5,292 nucleotides of DNA from Fidelibacterota bacterium (lineage in GTDB: Bacteria > Marinisomatota > Marinisomatia > SCGC-AAA003-L08 > TMED6), in the NCBI GenBank assembly GCA_002710085.1, contig PAOX01000040.1, forward strand, positions 1-5,292, in the 5' to 3' direction. The notes below the pieces were generated by a model. The model had not been told where the DNA came from, did not search any database, and saw only the letters and a program-made list of their open reading frames with translations. Within the stretch, counting starts at the first letter, position 1. Each line of letters starts with the position of its first letter. The position numbers and the translations under genes are program-made. Shown here piece by piece: positions 1 to 5,292 of this stretch.

Positions 1-84
1 ATGGATATGCTTTTATCTAAAAAGAAATCCTCTGATAGAAAAATCTGGCTCGAAAAAAAAGGAGATCTAGCACAGATTGATTGA
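1..84 (+). CDS. parE: DNA topoisomerase IV subunit B (ParE), C-terminal fragment
   Basis: The frame from base 1 reads 27 codons to a TGA at 82-84 and gives the extreme C-terminus of ParE; the gene begins outside the window, so the ATG at base 1 is an internal Met. The residues MDMLLSKKKSSDRKIWLEKK match the end of E. coli ParE (a Met-rich segment, then Lys/Arg/Ser and a Trp-Leu before a short acidic tail). GyrB ends differently, so ParE is preferred. In the family, ParE supplies the ATPase and the TOPRIM metal-binding domain of topoisomerase IV and pairs with ParC as an A2B2 tetramer that decatenates daughter chromosomes. Here it ends 3 nt before parC, so the two subunits are probably made from one message. 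Only this tail is visible, so catalytic residues cannot be judged. Confidence 0.88.
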   Translation: MDMLLSKKKSSDRKIWLEKKGDLAQID

Positions 85-87
85 GCC

Positions 88-2346
88 ATGAATATAGATT
101 TAGAAAAAATAATAAAAGAATCTGATAAAACGGTAGAAAGACTTCCTGTAAAAGATTTTTCTGAAAAGGCTTATTTAAATTATTCTATGTATGTAATTTT
201 AGATAGAGCTTTACCTAACATCTCAGATGGATTAAAACCAGTACAGAGAAGAATCCTATATGCAATGAGCGAACTAGCACTAACACATACTTCTAAGTTT
301 AAAAAATCAGCTAGAACTATTGGTGATGTTTTAGGAAAATTTCACCCTCATGGAGATACTGCATGTTATGAAGCAATGGTTATGTTAGCACAAGACTTTT
401 CGTATAATCATCCTTTCATTGAAGGACAAGGTAACTGGGGCACACAAGATGACCCAAAATCATTTGCGGCCATGAGATACACAGAGTCAAGGCTTACAAG
501 ATTTTCTGATATCTTTCTTGACGAAATTAATATGGGTACCGTAAAATGGTCGCCAAATTTTGATGGAACACTAGACGAACCTAAAACATTGCCATCTAAA
601 GTGCCAAATATTTTAATTAACGGAAGTTCAGGAATTGCTGTTGGAATGTCAACAGATATACCTTCTCATAACTTGAAAGAGACTATTGATGCTGTTATAG
701 CTCTTCTGGATAAACCAAAATTATCTATAAGTGATTTACGAAAAATTATCCTCGGACCTGATTTTCCGACAAAAGGAGAGCTACTATTAAATGAATCAGA
801 GCTTGAAGATATATATAAAACAGGCACTGGGAATATAAAACTTAGAGCCACATATAAAGTAATTGGCAAAGAAATAATAATTGATTCTATCCCATACCAG
901 GCAAATACAAATAAAATAATTGAACAAATACAAGATCAAATATATCTCAAAAAATCAATGTTCATCGGTAGTGTTTTAGATGCTTCTGATCAAGACCATC
1001 CTGTTAGAATTGTACTAAAAACCAAAGGTAGGAGTCATGAGCCAGTCGAAATAATGTCACACTTATTCTTCACTACTGATTTAGAAAAAAGTCTAAGAGT
1101 AAATCTAAATATGATAGGTTTAGATGGAAAACCACAAGTAAAAAATCTACATCAAATATTATCAGAATGGATTAAATATCGGCTCAGTACCATCAAAAAT
1201 AAATTATCATGGGAATTAGCTAAGATAAAAAGACGTATTCATATATTGGATGCCTACATTATTGTGTATAACAATTTAGATAAGGTTATAAAAATAATTA
1301 GAAATGAGGATGATCCTAAGAAAAAAATCATTAAATTATTTAAGTTTTCTAATGAACAGTATGAGGCAATTATTAATCTGAAAATTAGAAATTTGGCAAA
1401 GCTACAAGAAAAAAATATTATTGATGAATTAAAAGAATTAAAAAGTAATGAGAAGATGATTACAGCATTATTAAACTCTAAAGCTAGACTTAAAACATAT
1501 TTGAAATCAGAACTAAAAGAGATTATAAAAAATTTTTCAAGGGAGAGAAGAACAAGAATATCTAATGGTATATCATCTAAAGAAATAGAAGTTAAACAAA
1601 TAATTTCATCTGATCCCATAACATCTGTCTTATCAAAAAATGGGTGGATTAAGTTTTCTAAAGGACATGATATTTCAGAAAAACAGTTTACTTTTAAAAC
1701 AGGTGACGAATATTTATTACATGAAGAAACCTATACTGATAAGTCATTAGTATTTATTGATGAATTAGGATATGTCTATAATTTAGATTCTACAAATATA
1801 GCGATTACAAGAGGACAAGGTGATCCGTTGAGTAAATATTTTCAAATACAAGATGGTATTCATATTATAGGAATGCACTCTTTAAATGAAAATCTATGTA
1901 TATTGACTATGACAAACCTTGGCTATGGATTTATATGTTTACATGACGATCTCTTTGTCAAAAATAAAAAAGGTAAAACTCTTATTAGAACAAAAGATTC
2001 TTACGCTATTAAATCTAACAGTGTTGACCTCGATAATGATATATATTACTTATTAATTACTAGTGATAATTATATGATCATTAGTGCATTGAAAAATATA
2101 CCAATATTATCTAAAGGTAGAGGCGTCAAACTTATTAATATTCCTAAATCTAGTAATGAAACCATTATTTTTTCAGGTATATTAAGGGAAGGACAGTCTT
2201 TATCATTCAGCTATGATACTAAAAGAAGTAAAAAATTAGACTATGATGCTCTTAAGCTATTTATTATGCAAAAAAATAGAAGAGGCAAGAAAATTGATAA
2301 AAAGTTTTTGCTTGAAAAAGGCAAAACAACCTATAAAATTGAGTAG
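88..2346 (+). CDS. parC: DNA topoisomerase IV subunit A (ParC)
   Basis: This is the DNA-cleaving subunit of topoisomerase IV, which unlinks replicated chromosomes with ParE in the cytoplasm. It has 752 residues, the length I recall for E. coli ParC. Visible landmarks are the winged-helix core beginning near residue 24 ([18 protein letters not shown]), the quinolone-pocket helix with HPHGD at 86-90, the catalytic Tyr131 preceded by Arg130, and the DNA-intercalating Ile183 in GSSGIAVGM. The tower and coiled-coil gate occupy roughly 200-490. A C-terminal beta-pinwheel starts near 505, with [10 protein letters not shown] and TRGQGDPL resembling E. coli ParC and no canonical GyrA box, which argues against GyrA. 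The C-terminus is very basic ([11 protein letters not shown]). The start at 88 is the only ATG before the conserved core; the next Met lies inside it. It gives about 11 more N-terminal residues than E. coli. No good Shine-Dalgarno precedes it (the GGAG near 61-64 is too far), so coupling to parE is likely. Confidence 0.97.
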   Translation: MNIDLEKIIKESDKTVERLPVKDFSEKAYLNYSMYVILDRALPNISDGLKPVQRRILYAMSELALTHTSKFKKSARTIGDVLGKFHPHGDTACYEAMVMLAQDFSYNHPFIEGQGNWGTQDDPKSFAAMRYTESRLTRFSDIFLDEINMGTVKWSPNFDGTLDEPKTLPSKVPNILINGSSGIAVGMSTDIPSHNLKETIDAVIALLDKPKLSISDLRKIILGPDFPTKGELLLNESELEDIYKTGTGNIKLRATYKVIGKEIIIDSIPYQANTNKIIEQIQDQIYLKKSMFIGSVLDASDQDHPVRIVLKTKGRSHEPVEIMSHLFFTTDLEKSLRVNLNMIGLDGKPQVKNLHQILSEWIKYRLSTIKNKLSWELAKIKRRIHILDAYIIVYNNLDKVIKIIRNEDDPKKKIIKLFKFSNEQYEAIINLKIRNLAKLQEKNIIDELKELKSNEKMITALLNSKARLKTYLKSELKEIIKNFSRERRTRISNGISSKEIEVKQIISSDPITSVLSKNGWIKFSKGHDISEKQFTFKTGDEYLLHEETYTDKSLVFIDELGYVYNLDSTNIAITRGQGDPLSKYFQIQDGIHIIGMHSLNENLCILTMTNLGYGFICLHDDLFVKNKKGKTLIRTKDSYAIKSNSVDLDNDIYYLLITSDNYMIISALKNIPILSKGRGVKLINIPKSSNETIIFSGILREGQSLSFSYDTKRSKKLDYDALKLFIMQKNRRGKKIDKKFLLEKGKTTYKIE

Positions 2347-2350
2347 AGGA
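2345..2350 (+). promoter_or_regulatory. Ribosome binding site for htpX
   Basis: AGAGGA lies 5 nt before the htpX ATG at 2356 and overlaps the last bases of the parC stop codon. It is the only convincing Shine-Dalgarno sequence among the five gene starts in the window and supports the chosen htpX start. Confidence 0.7.
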
Positions 2351-2355
2351 ATAAT

Positions 2356-3273
2356 ATGAAACGCATTTTCTTTTTTATAATAACAAACATCGCAATACTG
2401 CTGGTATTGAGCATATTCCTCAGTCTAACTGGTTTCACAGGTATTTTACAAAGTAATGGCGTAGATCTAGATTATGATTCATTAATGCTATTTTCTTTAG
2501 TTTTTGGTATGGGCGGTTCCTTTATTTCATTATATATGTCTAAATGGATGGCAAAACGTATGGCTGGTGTGAAAATCATCAACAAACCTTCCAATGAATT
2601 TGAAAAATGGTATTTTAATGTTGTCAAAAGACATTCTCAGATATTAGATATAAAAATGCCAGAAATAGGTATTTTCCCATCTGAGGGACCTAATGCTTTT
2701 GCGACTGGTGCTTCAAAAAACAGTTCTTTGGTTGCTCTTAGCTCCGGTTTAGTAAACAGTATGAATAAAAATGAGATAGAGGCCGTCATAGGACATGAAA
2801 TGAGTCATATAGCTAATGGTGATATGGTGACGCTCAGCCTCATACAAGGAATTGTCAATGCTTTTGTTATATTTTTCTCTAGAGTGATAGGACACTTTGT
2901 TGATAGAGTTATCCTAAAAAATGATAGAGGTTATGGAATAGGTTATTTCTTTACGGTCATATTTGCACAAGTTGTTCTTGGAATACTTGCTTCAACAATT
3001 GTTTGTTGGTACTCAAGACGTAGAGAATTTCGTGCAGACTATGGAGGTGCACAGTTAACTTCCAAAGAATCAATGATTAGCTCATTGAGAGCTCTAGAAA
3101 AATTCTCAGCAGCTAAATTACCAGATCAAATGTTAGCTTTTGGAATCTCGAATAAAGGACAGGGATCAACTCTGCAAAAACTTTTTTCAACTCATCCTCC
3201 ATTAGCTAAGAGAATACAGCAATTACAAGACACTGAGATTATTGCATATTCGGACCAACAACAAGCAAGTTAA
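2356..3273 (+). CDS. htpX: Membrane zinc metalloprotease HtpX (M48 family)
   Basis: HtpX is an inner-membrane endopeptidase that cleaves misfolded membrane proteins, working alongside FtsH in membrane protein quality control. The protein has 305 residues against 293 in E. coli. The zinc site is intact: HEMSH at 147-151 supplies His147, catalytic Glu148 and His151, and Glu224 in RRREFRAD is the expected third ligand. Hydrophobic segments lie near 4-26 and 43-62, before the catalytic domain, and near 158-178 and 197-217, between the HExxH and the third ligand, as in the family. Other family landmarks are GGSFISLYMSKWMAKR (53-68), NAFATGA (113-119) and the C-terminal STHPPLAKRI. A short Gln-rich tail (SDQQQAS) extends past the E. 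coli end. The start aligns with the E. coli N-terminus and has a good ribosome binding site. The gene begins 9 nt after parC and its stop overlaps the efp start. Heat-shock or CpxR control, known in E. coli, cannot be seen because there is no upstream intergenic space. Confidence 0.97.
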   Translation: MKRIFFFIITNIAILLVLSIFLSLTGFTGILQSNGVDLDYDSLMLFSLVFGMGGSFISLYMSKWMAKRMAGVKIINKPSNEFEKWYFNVVKRHSQILDIKMPEIGIFPSEGPNAFATGASKNSSLVALSSGLVNSMNKNEIEAVIGHEMSHIANGDMVTLSLIQGIVNAFVIFFSRVIGHFVDRVILKNDRGYGIGYFFTVIFAQVVLGILASTIVCWYSRRREFRADYGGAQLTSKESMISSLRALEKFSAAKLPDQMLAFGISNKGQGSTLQKLFSTHPPLAKRIQQLQDTEIIAYSDQQQAS

Positions 3274-3839
3274 TGGCTGATAACTCTGCTCTCCTTAAAA
3301 ATGGAAATAAAATACTCATTGATAATGAACCATATCTAGTTCTAGATAATGACTTTGTTAATCCAGGAAAAGGCCAAGCTTTTACAAGAGTAAAAATAAG
3401 AAATTTACTAAATAGTAAAGTCTTGGAAAAAACAATTAAAATCGGAGAGTCTATTGAAGAGGCAAATGTATTGAATACAAAAATGCAATTTCTCTATAAA
3501 GAAAGTGATACATATTTTTTTATGAATCTTGATTCATATGAACAATCAGAAGTTAGTAGTGATATCCTCAATGATAATTCTAAATGGTTAATCGACGGTG
3601 ATGAATGTGACATTACGATATGGAATAATAAAATTATACAAGTTGATCCACCAAAGTTTGTAAATGTAACCATTAAATCTACCATAGATGCCATTAAAGG
3701 CGATACTGTTTCATCAACGCTTAAGGAAGCAGAATTAGATAATGGTCAAACTATAATGGTTCCAATTTTTATTAAAGAAGGTGAGCAAATACGTATAGAT
3801 ACAGAAAATAATGAGTATTCTTCGCGAGTGAAGTCATGA
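3273..3839 (+). CDS. efp: Translation elongation factor P (EF-P)
   Basis: EF-P binds ribosomes stalled at polyproline stretches, between the P and E sites, and promotes peptide bond formation. At 188 residues it matches the E. coli protein length. The three beta domains are a KOW-like domain (about 1-62), a central OB domain (about 65-127) and a C-terminal OB domain (about 130-186). The loop that reaches the peptidyl-transferase centre reads NPGKGQAF, with Lys33 at the position of E. coli Lys34, which EpmA and EpmB modify with beta-lysine. This rules out the Arg-type, EarP-rhamnosylated class, and the sequence is unlike the YeiP/EfpL paralogue. The EF-P signature K-x-A-x4-G-x2-I-x-V-P-x2-I-x2-G is exact at 151-170. 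The ATG shares its A with the htpX stop (TAATG) and lacks a Shine-Dalgarno, so translation probably depends on ribosomes finishing htpX. No modification genes are in the window. Confidence 0.97.
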   Translation: MADNSALLKNGNKILIDNEPYLVLDNDFVNPGKGQAFTRVKIRNLLNSKVLEKTIKIGESIEEANVLNTKMQFLYKESDTYFFMNLDSYEQSEVSSDILNDNSKWLIDGDECDITIWNNKIIQVDPPKFVNVTIKSTIDAIKGDTVSSTLKEAELDNGQTIMVPIFIKEGEQIRIDTENNEYSSRVKS

Positions 3840-4219
3840 CAAGCGTTAAAAACAGAAAAAGAGAAGCACAACAAGCTTATCAAGATGCTAAAGTAAGAAA
3901 AAATGCTAAAATTATTTCAGTTCTATTTTGGTTCGGCGCTAGCTTATATATTTATTCTAATGATGTTGGATTTTCAGACGTATACTCGTGGAAACCTTTT
4001 GTATTTTTTATCATAGGACCTATTTTTTCAGCCTTAGTGTTCGGAAATATTATTTATTATCTTCAAAGAATAATTGAAAAAATATTAATTAAACTATTAG
4101 CGTCTACAAGACCAGAACTTATACCCCCCTTGATAGTTGTAATATTCTTTTGTTCTTTAGTAGCTATATTCTTAGCAATATTTGAATTTACAAAATTACT
4201 CCAATTTATTCTACATTAA
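3836..4219 (+). CDS. Small hypothetical membrane protein, three predicted TM segments
   Basis: I do not recognise this 127-residue protein. It starts with a hydrophilic, Lys/Arg/Gln-rich segment (1-25) that looks helical. Three hydrophobic stretches follow: about 26-41, 54-76 and 97-118, the last perhaps extending to 125. Basic residues before the first and between the second and third segments (QRIIEKILIK, 77-86), with an acidic loop at 43-50, predict an N-in, C-out topology by the positive-inside rule. No signal peptide cleavage site, Cys pair, metal-binding pattern or catalytic motif is evident. The ATG overlaps the efp stop by 4 nt (ATGA), and a weak purine-rich stretch lies at 3826-3833 inside efp. 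It ends 3 nt before the helicase. Tight packing between two real genes, a clean start and a coherent hydrophobic pattern make it a likely real gene. A role with HtpX or EF-P is only positional speculation. Confidence 0.8.
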   Translation: MTSVKNRKREAQQAYQDAKVRKNAKIISVLFWFGASLYIYSNDVGFSDVYSWKPFVFFIIGPIFSALVFGNIIYYLQRIIEKILIKLLASTRPELIPPLIVVIFFCSLVAIFLAIFEFTKLLQFILH

Positions 4220-4222
4220 ACA

Positions 4223-5292
4223 ATGAATAAAAATTTCCATCTCAATGAAGATTTTAAGGAAATTATATCTTTATTCGAAAAATCTAATAAAAACCTCTTT
4301 GTTACAGGGAAGGCTGGGACAGGTAAATCTTCATTGATACGTTATATAAAGCGGAAATCCAAAAAAGAAATAGTAATATTAGCACCAACAGCTATTGCAG
4401 CATTAAATGTGGAGGCGAAAACAATTCATTCTTTTTTTAATCTACCATTCCATGTAATTACTATTAATGATATTAAAAAACACTATAATAAAAGATTAAT
4501 AAATAAAATTGACGCTATAATAATAGATGAAGCATCTATGTTGAGACCTGACATCATTGATGCAATTGATCTAACTCTTCAGCTTACAAAAGGTAACAAC
4601 AGACCTTTTGGTGGAATTCAGATTATTCTAATAGGCGATCTGTACCAACTACCACCAGTGATTACTAGTGATGAAGAAGATGTTATGAATAAGTTATATC
4701 CTGATGGTCAGTTCTTTTTTAATTCTAATGTTATTAACAAGATTGAGTTAGTTAAATTTGAACTTACACATGTTTATAGACAAAATGATAAGGAGCTTAT
4801 TAGTTTATTAGATAAAGCCAGGAACGCCACTTTGAATGACAATGATTTACGAATATTCAATGAAAGAGTCGTTGATGATGATTTTGTTATACCAGATGAA
4901 ATGTTAACTTTGTCTACTAATAATCATAAAGTTAATGCGATCAATAGTATTAATCTAAAAAATATAAATTCTAAAGAATACTCATATGAAGCTGAGGTAG
5001 ATGGAAAATATTCTGGTAATCCAGTAGATAAAAATCTCAAATTAAAAATTGGTGCACAAGTTATGTTAGTTAAAAATGGAACTAACTGGGTTAATGGTAC
5101 ATTAGCCATAATACATAAGCTTTCAAATACTGAAATACATATTAAAGTTAAAGATAAAGTATACAAACTAGAAAAAGAAAAATGGGAAAGATTTGAATAT
5201 AAAATAGCGAATAATAAAATAACCACATCAGTTAGTGCAACTTTTACACAATATCCTTTAAAATTAGCTTGGGCAGCTACTATACATAAATG
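4223..5292 (+). CDS. PIF1-like/RecD-like SF1 DNA helicase, 5' part (runs off the right edge)
   Basis: The frame from ATG 4223 is open for 356 codons to the window end, where two bases (TG) of the next codon remain. It encodes a superfamily 1B helicase that should hydrolyse ATP to unwind DNA 5' to 3'. Motifs in order: Walker A GKAGTGKSS (29-37, Lys35), motif Ia LAPTAIAA (53-60) with TIHSFF (67-72), Walker B IIIDEASM (99-106, Asp102/Glu103), motif III GDLYQLPP (138-145), and VYRQ (184-187) with a probable arginine finger, Arg186. LKLKIGAQVMLVKN (272-285) followed by WVNGT is typical of PIF1-type proteins. FTQYPLKLAWAATIHK (341-356) opens motif V/VI, normally continued by a Cys or Ser and QG-x-T, which is cut off. 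Walker A is almost at the N-terminus, so there is no RecD2-type N-terminal domain. The stop of the preceding gene is in this same frame two codons upstream, so the start cannot be earlier. No Shine-Dalgarno is seen. Confidence 0.9.
   Translation, partial: MNKNFHLNEDFKEIISLFEKSNKNLFVTGKAGTGKSSLIRYIKRKSKKEIVILAPTAIAALNVEAKTIHSFFNLPFHVITINDIKKHYNKRLINKIDAIIIDEASMLRPDIIDAIDLTLQLTKGNNRPFGGIQIILIGDLYQLPPVITSDEEDVMNKLYPDGQFFFNSNVINKIELVKFELTHVYRQNDKELISLLDKARNATLNDNDLRIFNERVVDDDFVIPDEMLTLSTNNHKVNAINSINLKNINSKEYSYEAEVDGKYSGNPVDKNLKLKIGAQVMLVKNGTNWVNGTLAIIHKLSNTEIHIKVKDKVYKLEKEKWERFEYKIANNKITTSVSATFTQYPLKLAWAATIHK

Noticed and set aside
666..869. 67-codon minus-strand open frame
   Set aside because: Entirely inside conserved parC sequence, with no family resemblance.
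1254..1619. 121-codon open frame on the minus strand within parC
   Set aside because: It is the antisense of a Lys/Ile/Leu-rich coiled-coil part of parC and gives only a Phe/Ser/Leu-rich composition with no domain signal, typical of shadows in AT-rich genes.
3494..3694. 66-codon minus-strand open frame
   Set aside because: Opposite the conserved central OB domain of efp; an antisense artefact.
4124..4129. C6 run in an AT-rich gene as a possible phase-variable tract or sequencing slip
   Set aside because: It reads cleanly as Pro97-Pro98 before a hydrophobic segment, the frame continues to a normal stop, and six bases is short for phase variation.
4124..4129. Pro-Pro in the membrane protein next to efp as an EF-P-sensing stall
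   Set aside because: PPL is not among the strong stalling contexts, and Pro-Pro also occurs in HtpX (HPPL) and the helicase (LPPV), so it carries no specific signal.
4924..5226. 100-codon minus-strand open frame
   Set aside because: It lies opposite the helicase frame, which carries conserved PIF1-type blocks throughout. The reverse product is low-complexity hydrophobic with no recognisable motif.
1..5292. Search for a defence island, mobile element, CRISPR, tRNA, riboswitch or intrinsic terminator
   Set aside because: Nearly all bases are coding, no inverted or tandem repeat array stood out by eye, and the longest non-coding gap is 9 nt.

Overview
The window is a single co-directional, nearly gapless gene cluster on the + strand of an AT-rich bacterial genome (GC near 30%, estimated by eye from sampled lines). 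The best-supported affiliation is a gammaproteobacterium with a streamlined genome. ParC has 752 residues, the length I recall for the E. coli protein, and follows its sequence closely through the catalytic core. HtpX and EF-P (188 residues) also resemble the E. coli proteins, EF-P in its Lys-loop form. A marine lineage such as SAR86 would fit the base composition and compactness, but I cannot prove this from one locus.

Layout: 1-84 is the 3' end of parE (topoisomerase IV subunit B). 88-2346 is a complete parC (topoisomerase IV subunit A). 2356-3273 is htpX, a membrane zinc protease. 3273-3839 is efp, elongation factor P. 3836-4219 encodes an unrecognised small membrane protein with three predicted transmembrane segments. 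4223-5292 is the 5' part of a PIF1-like/RecD-like superfamily 1 helicase that runs off the right edge.

Every junction is tight: gaps of 3, 9 and 3 nt and overlaps of 1 and 4 nt. There is no room for a terminator or a conventional promoter between genes, so the cluster probably behaves as one transcript with translational coupling. Only htpX has a good Shine-Dalgarno sequence. Two functional themes are present: DNA topology and processing (ParE, ParC, helicase) and protein synthesis and membrane quality control (EF-P, HtpX, small membrane protein). No mobile element, repeat array, RNA gene or CRISPR was seen. This is mostly a housekeeping region. The least ordinary parts are the small membrane protein and the helicase at the right end.
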